A stretch of DNA of 64,000 nt from positions 2,790,001 to 2,854,000 of the forward strand of contig OX328103.1 of the NCBI GenBank assembly GCA_946811185.2, in the 5' to 3' direction. The notes under the pieces were generated by a model. It searched no databases. It was given only the letters and a program-made list of their open reading frames with translations, and was not told where the DNA came from. This DNA is from Hippopus hippopus (taxonomy: Eukaryota; Mollusca; Bivalvia; Cardiida; Cardiidae). This document shows, piece after piece, positions 34,334 to 44,661 of the stretch (the first letter of the stretch is position 1; each line of letters starts with the position of its first letter). A program made the translations under genes and the position numbers.

Positions 34334-35250
34334 CTATAAATAATGATAAGCCACGCTCTGTGAAAAGGGGGCTTAATGCATCTCTATGATTCATGATACC
34401 ATGCAAATCATCACATGAAGATGGATCCATTTTATCCATTTTCACTAACAAATGACTGAATCCTGAGGTAGAATAGTCCTTGGACATGTAGAAAACATAC
34501 CAAAACCAAAACGTTTTTGCCCAAGTCAGCCTGCTCATACTCCTCAGGCTGACCTGGGTCGATATTTTTTGCAGATCCATTAAAGATGCCCGTCTACAGC
34601 CGGTGAGCAAAAACGCTGTTAAATTTCAAACAATTTGGAATGGTACGGAAATCAGTCCTTTGTGGATAGATAGACGGATAGATAGATGGATAGATAGATT
34701 ACTGACATATATGGTATAATTGAAAAAAAGAAACTCGGAGATTTGTATTAGAAACCGAACATTGGTCAGAAGAAAACTGGCTGACGATCGAAGCTGTAAA
34801 CAATGGCGGTGCGTCACGAAAATTTATCGTTGGTTTCTGCCTAGAGTCGGATATGGTGTAATTATAGGCCGCGACCTCAGAGGCTGCAACAGAGAAGCCT
34901 TCATTTTCCTTTGTTTACCTCATAATATGAAGGGCGAAGGTCAAATATAGTCACGTGACAGAATGCATGATCATCATATGAATCTACCTGAGTGTATAAA
35001 GGATATATCAGAAATCTTCGATTCAAAAACCGGAAACGACGAGTCTGTTTACATGGAAGGCCGCAACTCAGTGAAATGCATTTTCTATCGACCATCATCT
35101 AAGCAACCTTGCAACCGTCAGGCGCAATATTTGGCATGAAGATATAAGAATGACTATAGTTTGATAAAATAAAGACAAAATTAGTTAAAACTAGCTGAAA
35201 ATGAGTATAACGGCCTCTTTAAGCCTCTTTTTCACACAGCATGGCCCATA
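34334..35250. mobile_element. Family D element interrupted by a 643-bp TTAA element
   Basis: Family D halves 34334-34583 and 35219-35250 are separated by the insertion at 34580-35222. The D sequence rejoins through a single TTAA within the usual GCATTAAGCC end. Confidence 0.85.
34580..35222. mobile_element. TTAA-flanked element M (643 bp)
   Basis: Flanked by TTAA (34580-34583, 35219-35222); ends AGATGCCCGT and ACGGCCTCT are imperfect inverted repeats. Holds a (GATA)n tract at ~34668-34700. Unlike family P in sequence. No transposase recognised, although 60-76-codon frames occur. Confidence 0.75.
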
Positions 35251-35306
35251 TTCATTTCTCTTTTCTTAGACAAAAGAAAAAGCCAATAAGCTGTCCTAAA
35301 TCTGTA

Positions 35307-35653
35307 CCAAACGACAAAATTTTGGACTTTCTAAAGAGTCAATTGAGCCCCTTCTAAAGAAGAAAAGAAGACAAACATCTAAATTTTTCAGGACAATTGT
35401 GAAAATTTTGGGGAAAAAAATTCAAACAAACAGAGAGTCAGGAAGAACCCTGATCAACCAAATTGAAAGCATTTGCAGACAACAAATTAAATGCCGCTTA
35501 AATGACAATTTCTGTCTAGGAGAGGGTAGAAAACACTGTGGGAAAAAGGAGAAAATGCTGGTTACCAGCATTTTCTCTTTTTTCCCACAATGTTTTCAAA
35601 AGGCTTCTCTCTCAGGGCCGTCGAAACACAGGATTGTTTGCGAAAAAGTTGAT
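35307..35653 (-). mobile_element. Family P MITE with ~110-bp internal insertion
   Basis: The right end CTGTACCAAACGACAAAATT and the GAAAGCATTTGCAGACAACA arm are separated by unrelated sequence; the palindrome is intact. Confidence 0.75.
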
Positions 35654-35951
35654 TCATTCTTTGTAAGGCAACAATAAAACATAAAAGAACTGATTACCGA
35701 TAAAAAAAAGACCCAAATGACATGCTGCATGCCGGATAGTCCACTGACCCATAGATATTCTTTTCTCTTTTCTCAGACTTATAAAAAAGCTTATAACCTA
35801 TTCTAAATACACATTATCACAAAAAATGCAACATTTTATCTCCTTCCAGTAGACAAGAAGACTTTGCCATATGACATCATACAAACCTTACTAAGAAAGC
35901 TTTTTGGTTACATTGTGAAAATAAAGAGAAAATGGTGGTAACCAGCACATA

Positions 35952-36283
35952 ATGGATGGATGGATGAATGGATTGATGAACGGTTGACTAATTGAATGGT
36001 GTTTAACACCGTTTTCAACATTATTTCAGTTATATCACGGCAACCAGTATACCTATCCACGCTTTCCTGGAGAATCTTTTACCAGTACTCCACACAATAT
36101 TCTTTCCAAGCCACTAGCAGCTTTCCCACATACCCAATGTTGAAACAATGTTTAGCGATGAGAGAGGAATGATTCCTGATGCAATGACTAAACCTCGGAA
36201 GGAAACTTGCTGAGCAGAGGATCGAACCAGCGGCGCTCTGTTCTCAAGTCCTGTACACTAACGACTGAGCTACCGGGCTTGGC
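35952..36283 (-). mobile_element. SINE family B (complete)
   Basis: The tail is (GGAT)n-rich; sense head AGCCCGGTAGCTCAGTCGTT, B-box GGTTCGATCC. Confidence 0.85.
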
Positions 36284-36517
36284 GGATGGACGGACCAATG
36301 AATGAATGAATGAATGGAACCTTATGGCATATAAACAGCTAAGGTCATATAGCTGCACATGAAAAAGAAATGTGAAACTATGAATAACTCAAGAGAGTTA
36401 TCAAGTAATGCCAATTTTAGGGTAACTAAAAATATCACAGAGGGATATACCTGTGTGATATAAGAAGCTCAATTTCAAAAAGAATCAGGCTTCTAATATT
36501 GACAAAATGTACAGACA

Positions 36518-36964
36518 TTAACCCTTTACCAGGAAATGGACCAGCATTTTCTCCTTTTTCCACATATTTTTCCACATATTTTTCTACCGGTTCAAAGACA
36601 GATTTCATAAGTTGTGAAACATTTGATTTGCTGTCTACAAAATGCTTCCAATTTGGACCAGTCTAAAATTCTGTTTTTTGGGAAAGAGTTAAAGAGCTAC
36701 AGATTATGTATAAGCCTCCACTAGGTTCGGATGCACCTATCAGTTGTTACAACACAATGTTCTTATCACCTAGAGGGAAGGCTTTGAAAACATTGCAGGA
36801 AAAAGTAGAAAATGCTGGTAACCAGCATTTTCTACTTTTTCCAAAATGATTTTCATTCATAAATAAGGCAAATCCAATCACCTGAGCAAAATTCAATAAT
36901 TATGTTGTCTGTAATTGCTTTAAAGGTGGACCAGTCTAAAATTTGTGGTCTGGTTAAGAGTTAA
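36518..36964 (+). mobile_element. Two family P MITEs
   Basis: 36518-36692 has lost the left half of its palindrome; 36745-36964 is complete with TTAA 36961-36964 approx. Confidence 0.8.
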
Positions 36965-36984
36965 AGAGAGTGAATCCTGAACTT

Positions 36985-38398
36985 AAACAGTATCACTGCA
37001 TTAGGGTGCCAAAACTCTGCTGCAGTTTCCTTTAATGAAAATTATTAGAGTTTTAAAAGGCGCATTACTGAGTCAAAAAATATTTTGATGGTTACCTGCC
37101 CCTTTTGCATTGGTCCCCTTTTGATAGTTAACAATTAGTCCATGTTTGATGTAAATAAATTCAGTGATAACAGAAATGTACAGTAAAACCTCGATATTTC
37201 CAATCTCGAACATTCGAGGACCCCGTATTTTTCAACGAATTTCCATAGTCCCGGCAAAAACTCCACTATATAGCACCAAAAATAGATCGGTAATTTCAAG
37301 TCTCAATAATCTGAAAATTCGAACATGTGTGTTGGTCCCTGTCATCAATTTGTCTCTTTAAATTGATTGTTAATTCAAACACATTATTTTCTCACCTCTC
37401 AATTAATTGTTTTCACACCTTTCCTAGCAAAGGGAATTTTGGCGTCGGCCCGTCTACGATGTAGTGTAAGTTTTACAATCTATGACAATTACTACCGGAG
37501 ATTCATACTACAATACAATACTACGATTTAGAAAAGGAGTTGACCTTGATTTGATCACAAGAGGTTAATTATATTAAGTTTGACATGTTTGCTTCTACCA
37601 CCCCCTCCTTCGATCATGTTGTTTGATATTTCCTTCTATAAAATCACTCAAGTATTTTATTCCTGATTAGACAACTGATTTTATCCCGACTTCATTTTTT
37701 TGCCGTATGTGCGTACATCACATGTTCAAAGTCATTATTGACGCTAAAAAGACAGTTTAAAGCGTTTGTGATTGGACGATGTCTCATTCTTTATCATTTT
37801 TTGTGTCTATTTTTGGCATCGGGTTTTCCCCCCTTCATTCTTCAATCGTTTTCAACACTTTTCAAATCGCGATATTCAAAGATATTTCATTGAAACATCG
37901 GTGTCCGAGGAACTTAAATCCATATACGTGTAGGCCTAAATATTTTTGATACCATATTATATCCTTCCTTCTGCTGTTTTCTTAGGTCAAAAAATTAATA
38001 ATGTGCTTTCTTTCCCGTGGGGTGACAGTTAATGGGGGCGAATACAAAAGGGCAAATTTTACGAATTTGAAAGAAAAAACAACAGCACTGACCTTTCCAA
38101 TACCTTACAGAATGAAAGGAATTTTAACCTGACTTATCAGTTTTATTGCTCGGGGTCGTATATGTTTACTTTACTTGCCGATCCTGAACGGAATTTATGT
38201 TTTCCACGGATATTTTGGAAAATTCGAAAACCGTGATAATTCGAATATTTTGCTTGTCCCCTTGGGATTTCGAATTATCGAGATTTTACTGTATTATAAT
38301 AATATAAAATGTCACAGTTCTTGCAAGATGATGCAGATGAAGATGCAAGGACTGTGACAATACCTCGATGTTTTCTTAGAAAACAGCTAAGCCAATAA
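36985..38398 (+). repeat. Family H repeat copy 3, split by a pogo-like element
   Basis: Left part 36985-37180 ends ...ACAGAAATGTA; right part resumes at 38292 with TATTATAATAATATAAAATG and ends AACAGCTAAGCCAATAAG. Confidence 0.75.
37181..38291 (+). mobile_element. pogo/Tigger-like non-autonomous element
   Basis: 1111 bp between TA dinucleotides (37179-37180 and 38292-38293). The ends CAGTAAAACCTCGATATTTC and ATTATCGAGATTTTACTG are inverted. Tc1/pogo-type CAGT start; no transposase frame. Confidence 0.8.
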
Positions 38399-38630
38399 GA
38401 ACAATAAAAAAAGGTTAACTGAGTGCACTTTGCCTTGGAACTGTAAACAGAATAGCAGATAGTAAGGACATTTTTGTATCTTATCTCAGCAAATAATTCC
38501 CGAAATGACAACTTGCATGTCATTAACCAATCAAATTAATCTGTTCTTCGGAGAAAGAAACTCATTTAAAGCAGCATGCTGCCCCTCAATTCTATCTGGC
38601 CTCTATGATAAGGACGTCTTTACTGTACTC

Positions 38631-39293
38631 ACCCTTTACCACACAATGCTGAGTTTAAAAGACGTTAAGAAAGAGGCCTTTTGAAAACATTGTGGAAAAA
38701 GGAGCAAATGCTGGTAACCAGCATTTTCTCCTTTTCCCACAATGTTTTCCACCCTATCACAGACAAATCCCACCTTATGAGTTCTATCTAATTTGTGGTC
38801 TGCAAATGCTTTCAATTTGGATAAGTCTTAAATTATGTCATTTGGAAAAGGGATAACCCTTTTCTATATGACAAAATATCAGATCTGTCCAAATTCAAAG
38901 CATTAGCACACAGAAAATTAAATTTGACTCGAATGTTGAATTTTGGGTAGAAAAAGATAGTGGAAAAAGGAGAAAATGTTGGTTTCTACAACATTCTTCC
39001 TATTCCACAGTTTTTTCAAAGGCCTTCATCATCAAAGTTATGAAACATAGGACTGTTTGGCAAAGTATTGATTCTTTACCCAAAAGAAAGGAATTTAGAC
39101 ATGTCCAAATCAAAGCATTTCCTGACAATTAATTAAATGTGGTTCAAATGGGTTTGTCTCTAGAAGGTAAGAAAACATCGTGAGAAAAAGAAGCAAACAT
39201 TGGTTACTGGCATTTTTCCCTTTTCCCATAATGTTTTCAAAAGCATTATTTCTCACGGACATTAAAACACTGGATTGTTTGGTAAAGGATTAA
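38631..39293. mobile_element. Chain of three family P MITEs
   Basis: 38631-38855 (+), 38852-39070 (-) and 39067-39293 (-), with increasingly eroded TTAA junctions. Confidence 0.8.
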
Positions 39294-39334
39294 TCCTTGG
39301 GCTGCTAAACGCGACTCACTGACCTTTGGCGGGC

Positions 39335-39400
39335 AGTGTAGATCAAGATCAGACTGCACAGAACGTGCAGTCTGATCTTTGATCTGCACTGTCCGTTGTT
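39335..39400. repeat. Family E hairpin
   Basis: AAGATCAGACTGCACAGAAC with partner TGCAGTCTGATCTTTGATCT. A sister copy lies at 56555-56650, including the leader CGCGACTCACTGACCTTT. Confidence 0.75.
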
Positions 39401-39473
39401 TTCTGCTGTAACAGAGAACTTAACCTCATTTGCAGCAATTATGATTCTGTTGTCTGTATAATTGTTTGTTTGT

Positions 39474-39927
39474 ATTGGAGTTTATTGCCATTTTAACAGC
39501 TTAGGTCAAATCATGGCAGTCAGTGACGCACCCATGTGTTTCCTGGCTTTCTCACACCAGTACTGACACAACTTTCTTTCCAAAGCCACTGACTACTTTT
39601 CTCACATGCATCAGAGGTGAGAGGCGAAAAATTGCTGGAAAGAAAGTTTGCCGCAACTGGGGTCTGTATTAAACAACCATTCTTAAGAACATTCTCAGTC
39701 TTATTCTCCAAGTTTTTCATAACTTGAAAGTAACACAACATCTAATTGGCTAAACCAAATGGTTTACCCAATCAGAAGTTGTGTTACTTTCAAAGTTATA
39801 GAATTATGGCGAATAAGATTAAGAATGTTCTTAAGAATGGTTGGTGAATACAGACCCGGATATCAAACCCCGCAACCTCCAGGTCACGAGTCAGATATGC
39901 TAACTACTGAGCTACCCGGCCGGGGTT
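39474..39927 (-). mobile_element. SINE family A split by a Q MITE
   Basis: Body/tail 39474-39660 and tRNA-like head 39858-39927 (sense head CCGGGTAGCTCAGTAGTTAG) are separated by the Q element. Confidence 0.85.
39661..39857. mobile_element. Palindromic MITE family Q copy 2
   Basis: Ends GGTCTGTATT / AATACAGACC, with subterminal inverted AACCATTCTTAAGAACATTC. The central palindrome matches copy 1 at 15172. Confidence 0.88.
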
Positions 39928-40080
39928 GTCTGTATAAAATATGCCTTCAATTTAGAAGAGTCTCAAACAAGCTTCATGAAAAAGGGTGAACAACCACCCC
40001 CACATGCTATTTTTGGATCAGTTTTCTTCACAGCTTTCTGAATGAATGAAAAGGAAACTTGTACCAGTCTAAGCCTCTGC

Positions 40081-40309
40081 TTAGCCCTTTACCAAACAAT
40101 CCCTGGTTTTTACGACCCTTAGATAGAAGCCTTTTGAAAACATTGTGGCAAAAGGAGAAAATGCTGGTAACCAGCATTTTCTCCTTTTCCCACAATGTTT
40201 TCTACCCTGCTTGAAGCAAATTTTAATTTTTGAGTTACGTTTATTTTGTCGGCTGCAAGTGCTTTCAATTTGGACCAGTCTAAAATTTTGTCGTTTGGTA
40301 AAGAGTTAA
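40081..40309 (+). mobile_element. Family P MITE
   Basis: Left TTAG, right TTAA (40306-40309); a full palindrome. Confidence 0.88.
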
Positions 40310-40391
40310 TGCAATCTTTCTGAACTTGTTTCATTGAATTCCTTCTGAAATGCCAGGTTTTGTCAGATCTCACATAATCTTATCACCATGC

Positions 40392-40832
40392 TTAATCCCT
40401 TACCACACAACCCTGAGGAAGAAAGCTTTTGAAAACAGTGGGTAAAGATGAAAATGCTGGTATCCATAATTTTTTTTCCTTTTCCCACAATGTCTTCTAT
40501 TGTTTCATAGGAAAAAAAATATTAATTTGAGCCACATTTAAATGGTCATCTGCAAAATGCTTTCACTTTGAAGAAATGTCTAAAATTTCATCATCTGGTA
40601 CAGCGTCAATCCTTTACCAAACAATACCTTGTTTTAACGACTCTTAGAAAGAAACCTTTTGAAAACATTATGGGAAAAGGAGAAAATGCTGGTAACCAGC
40701 ATTTTCTCCTTTTCCCACAATGTTTTCTACCCTTTGAAAGACAGATTTCATCATTTTAACAAAAGTTAATTTGTTGTCTGCCAATGCTTTCATTTTGGTC
40801 TAGTCTAAAATTTTATCATCTTGTAAAGAGCT
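40392..40832 (+). mobile_element. Two family P MITEs head to tail
   Basis: 40392-40608 and 40605-40832, joined at an eroded TTAA (GTCAATCC). Confidence 0.85.
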
Positions 40833-41059
40833 AATCTATCCCTAAACTGATGCAGACATCTTTTGAAGCATTCTTGTAAAACATGAATATTCAAAAGGAA
40901 TTCAGGTTTTATACATTATTTGTTCATGTGAAAACATTTCTGCAGCAAAACAAATTACTAATGATGAGCAATCTTTCCTCTTGCCACAATGTTTTCACAC
41001 TTCAAGTTGTCTGCTGCGAGGAAAAAAAAAGCTGTTTGCTAGAGATCAAAACAGTTCCC

Positions 41060-41260
41060 ATTGTATATTGTAATACATTGTAAGAAAAGAAGAAAATGCC
41101 GGCAACAAGAATGCTCTCTCTTTCCCTGATTATTTTCTACCCTTTCCATGGCAGATCCCATCAAATGGGCCATATCACTTCAAAAATTTTGGTGTATATG
41201 GGAACGCAGAGCACTGTTAGTGTCAAGGTTTGAGTTAATTTGTTGTCTGCAAAATGCTAA
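41060..41260 (+). mobile_element. Degraded family P copy
   Basis: AAGAAAATGCCGGCAACAAG centre and a right-arm remnant with TTGTTGTCTGCAAAATGC. Confidence 0.6.
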
Positions 41261-41450
41261 AACACTTAGAGGGCCAAGTAAACCCAACAGACATTTTCAG
41301 CATGGAAATAATACCCATATGATTGCAGTGTCAAGGTTTGTCAAGAATATCTCAGCAAAGCAGACAGTGTAGATCCTAGATCAGACTGCACATTTTGTGC
41401 AGTCTGATCCTGATCTACACTAGCGGCAAAAAAAAACTATAACTCTGGAG
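41260..41450. repeat. Family E hairpin element
   Basis: AGGGCCAAGTAAACCCAACA start; hairpin GATCAGACTGCACA / TGTGCAGTCTGATC. Confidence 0.75.
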
Positions 41451-41900
41451 AAGAAAACTTTTGTAAACAGCTTTGGAAAAGGAGAAAATGTTGTATCCAG
41501 GATTTTCTCCTTTCCCATGGTTTTCTACCCTACCAGAAATCTATGGCTGCCAATTTGTACCAATTTGAATTTAAGGTGGAAGTTGTTCTCAATTTTGAAG
41601 AGTAAATAAAGTTGTTCTTTGGTAAAGGATTACAGCACATCTAAATGAAGAGAAAAATTTCAAGAAATATAACTGTGTATACTTAATGAAAGGAATATTG
41701 CTGATTGTCTCCCTTTTGTTAGCTCAACTCTTTACCAGACGACAACATCTCAGACCTTTCTGAATTGAAGAAGCATTTTCAGACGTGAATGGAGGAAATG
41801 TTGGTTACCAGCATTTTTGTTTTCTTTTACCGTTATGTTCATTGAAAGCCTTTTATTTCAGGGTTATTAAAACACAAAACTGTTTGATAAAGAGCTGAAC
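41451..41900. mobile_element. Two degraded family P copies
   Basis: 41451-41633 (+) and 41723-41900 (-, half palindrome). Confidence 0.65.
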
Positions 41901-41939
41901 TCCTACCGCCCAAAGTCAGTCAAAATTACATTTTAAGTG

Positions 41940-42192
41940 ACTTAACTCATTACAAAACATTAATGTACATTGTATTTGACAACGTGAAGGAGAATGCTTT
42001 TGAAAACATTGCAAGAAAGGAGAAAAATGCTGGTAACAAGAATTTTCTCCTTTTCCCACAAAATCTGCTATTGTTCAATACTCAAATCTGATCAAATTAG
42101 CTACATTTAAATTGGTTGCCTTTTAGTGATTTCAACTTGGACAAATTTGAAATGTACATGTAGTTGTCTGGTTGGACATATTTGAAATGTAC
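41940..42192 (+). mobile_element. Family P copy whose right end is tandemly amplified
   Basis: Left arm and palindrome are typical. The right end reads TTGGACAAATTTGAAATGTA and GTTGTCTGGT, but instead of GTAAAGAGTTAA a second unit follows. This is the apparent founder of the 29-bp array. Confidence 0.75.
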
Positions 42193-42758
42193 AGTTATCC
42201 GCCATATATATTCGTAAAAACAAGATGGCTGCCAAACAATCAATCAAATGTAATTATTTTATAAGAACAGATAATCCTAACAAAATACAGTTTCACCTAC
42301 CTTTAATACTTTGTTATGTTTCCTTTATTCCTTATTACTCTTAAAATTCTCCTCAGAATACTGTTGTACAATGATTGAATGTAAAAGACGGGTAAATATG
42401 TCCATATGTCTTTGATGTTGTTTCCGAGGTCCTGGGTATTATTTATGTTCCCAACACAGTTTGAAGTTCTTTTTTCAGCTTCCACCAACAATTCTCTATA
42501 ATATTGAGATCAGGACTTTGTGCAGGCCAATTCATTGATTTTAAGTCATTCTCTCGACGAAAGTCTTGAACAGAACGGACTCTGTGCACTGGTGCATTGT
42601 CATCTTGGAATATATAGTCATTGTTAGGAAAATGACGAACAATTACAGGCCACAAGTTATTGTCAAGGATGTGAATATATTTTTCTGCATTTACATTACC
42701 TTCAACAACTGTTAAAGTTCCGGCCCCGTGAAAAGTAATGCATCCCCATATCATTATG
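42192..42758 (-). mobile_element. 5'-deleted Tc1-type transposon
   Basis: The 3' terminus reads CAGTTATCCGCC after TA (42190-42191); the other side meets TA 42759-42760 without an inverted repeat. The flanks rejoin into one 29-bp unit at a single TA. Confidence 0.8.
42303..42754 (-). pseudogene. Tc1-like transposase pseudogene (C-terminal half)
   Basis: Keeps MIWGCITFHGAGTL, the second catalytic-Asp block FQDDNAPVHR and the third-acid block WPAQSPDLNIIENCWW. After LKKELQTVLGT the frame shifts and continues as an IWTYLPVFYIQSLYNSILRR block ending GNITKY-stop, the usual Tc1 C-terminus. The DNA-binding N-terminal half and the first Asp are missing. The protein cannot be active. The long minus frame extending to 42901 is prolonged artificially by (CAA)n and minisatellite sequence. 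Confidence 0.88.
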
Positions 42759-42837
42759 TAGTTGTCTAATTTGACAAATTTAAAGTGGAGTTGTCTGGTT
42801 GGACAAATTTGAAATGTTGTTGTTGTTGTTGTTGTTG

Positions 42838-43097
42838 TTGTATTGGGGTTTAACGCCACTTTAACAGCTAAGGTCATATCATGGTGGTCGGTGACGCACA
42901 TGTGTTTCCTGGCTTTCTCATACCAGTACTAACACAACTTCCTTTCCAAAGCCACTGACTACTTTTCTCACATGCTTCAGCAGAGGTGAGAGGCGAAAAT
43001 ACGCCAGAAAGAAAGTTCGCCTCAACTGGGTATCGAACTCACAACCACCAGGTCATGAGTATGACACGCTCACCACTGAGCCACCCGGGCGGGGCAA
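42838..43097 (-). mobile_element. SINE family A inside the minisatellite
   Basis: Tail (CAA)n in sense at 42816-42840; sense head GCCCGGGTGGCTCAGTGGTG; B-box GAGTTCGATACCC. Confidence 0.88.
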
Positions 43098-43440
43098 TTT
43101 GAAATGTAGTTGTCTGGTTTGACAAATTTGAAATGTAGTTGTCTGGTTGGACATATTTGAAATGTAGTTGTCTGGTTGGACAAATTTGAAATGTAGTTGT
43201 CTGGATTGACATACTTGAAATGTAGTTGTCTGGTTGGACATATTTGAAATGAAGTTCTGTTTGGACATATTTGAAATGTAGTTGTCTGGTTGGACATACT
43301 TGAAATGAAGTTGTCTCGTTTGACATATTTGAAATGAAGTTGGCTCGTTTGACATATTTAAAATGTAGTCTTAAAATTTGGATATCTGTAGGCATTCTAG
43401 ATTTTAACCCATTTCACTGACAAGCCCCTTCAGGTGTATA

Positions 43441-44213
43441 CCATATTTGCATGAGTATACCACACACATTTTTTCTCCCAAAATTATTTTCAAAGTAGGG
43501 GATGCGCGCTATACATTGCCATAACTGAACTAGGTTTTTTTTTCCACCTCGGCATCAGCCTGTCAAGTAGATCATAACACGACGCCATTAGGCCTTGTCT
43601 AAATTTTAAAACAATATCTCAGTCACTGACTCAACCTTATTATTTTCATAATCAAATTGTCAGGTATGTATGGTAAACAAATTTGAAAAAAAAAAAAAAA
43701 TGATCAAATGAATTAGAAGAGGTTAAATTTTATTTCTGCTTGTGTTAATTCCTTTCTGAGACATGTTCATACTTCAGTCCAAGATAACAAAAATGTGTCT
43801 ATCAACATGGTTGATCGGCGATCTTGACTGGTGAAAGTATGCTGTGTATGGTCCCACTTCGTAAACAGCATGACTTCCACTTATCACAGATAAGGAATGC
43901 TGACCAGACATCCCTGATATTTGATATGCCGCACCAGAGAAATGCTGACCTTAATTTATTGCCTTTATGAATTTACACTTTTTTAAAGTCCCTGTATAAC
44001 TTTGATTTTAAAGAGTGTAAATAAGTTTCCTCCCTTGATAAAACGAACACCATTTGCTGTTGTCACGAGTTGAAAGTAAACAAAAGTTACTCTCGATAAA
44101 ATGCTTATTTAGGATGCAAGCAATGTACCTGAACTAGACTTTTCTCCCAGATTTCAAGGTAAAGTTAGGGGCGCGAGTTATACATGCCCGCGTGGTATAC
44201 TCATGAAAATACA
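43441..44213. mobile_element. Foldback-ended element N (~770 bp)
   Basis: Ends ATTTGCATGAGTATACCAC and GTGGTATACTCATGAAAAT (one mismatch); the inverted homology continues inward (TCTCCC, CGCGC). No frame. Confidence 0.7.
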
Positions 44214-44278
44214 GTACTAACCAAAGGCATTCACTGTGTCATCATATTCAATAACAGGTTTTTTTCCTTTTTTTTTTT

Positions 44279-44507
44279 TTTAACCCTTTCCCAAATTACA
44301 AAATTGTAGAGTGGTCCAAATTCAAAGCATTTGCAGATGAAAATTTAAATGTGATTCAAATGATGGAATTTGGTTTTGATGGGGTAGAAAACATAGTGGG
44401 AAAAGGAGAAAATGCTGGTTACCAGCATTATCTCTTTTTCCAACCATGTTTTCAAAAGTCTTCTTTGTTAAAGTACTTAAAACTCGGAATTGTGTAGTAA
44501 AGAATTA
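44279..44507 (-). mobile_element. Family P MITE
   Basis: TTAA at both ends; 64 bp from the LRRCC1 exon 7 donor. Confidence 0.85.
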
Positions 44508-44570
44508 AATGCATAATATTATTGAAAAACTCAATGTAAATTACTTCCAGTACTTTGATTGTAATCTTAC

Positions 44571-44661
44571 CTCGTTCTGGAGTCTGTTTTACTAAATCTT
44601 CAGCACTGTTTTGATCTGAACTGTTAGTCATAACATTACTTCCAGAACTTGTTGGGATAGC
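44571..44661 (-). CDS. LRRCC1: LRRCC1 exon 7 (acceptor embedded in a minisatellite)
   Basis: 91 bp; the acceptor is TTTCTATTCAG|GCTATC and the donor CGAG|GTAAGA; phase 0 in, 1 out. It encodes residues 311-340: AIPTSSGSNVMTNSSDQNS then AEDLVKQTPER, a Ser/Asn-rich disordered linker. The acceptor motif is repeated upstream in a degenerate tandem array. The next TTTCTATTCAG|GCTAT, 45 bp upstream (44706), would add 15 in-frame residues without a stop, so the true 5' border may be 44706 or either may be used. I chose 44661 because its pyrimidine tract is the longer. Confidence 0.7.

Larger units (their letters stand above)
42135..43390. repeat. 29-bp minisatellite derived from a P end
   Basis: About 14 units of TGGACAWATTTGAAATGTAG + TTGTCTGGT: ~2 at 42135-42191, ~2 at 42759-42820 and ~10 at 43094-43385. 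It is broken by a Tc1 remnant and by a SINE A. Unit length 29 with no stop codon leaves all three minus frames open. Confidence 0.88.

Noticed and set aside
34326..34610. 94-codon minus frame
   Set aside because: Translation of a family D element running into element M; no domain.
42443..42901. 152-codon frame taken as a gene
   Set aside because: Only the C-terminal two thirds is Tc1 transposase; the N-terminal part (poly-Thr and FQICP...) is translated (CAA)n and minisatellite.
43039..43395. Three overlapping frames of 75-118 codons with HFKYVQPDNYIS-like repeats
   Set aside because: The 29-bp minisatellite unit contains no stop in the minus direction and cycles through all frames; an artefact of the array.
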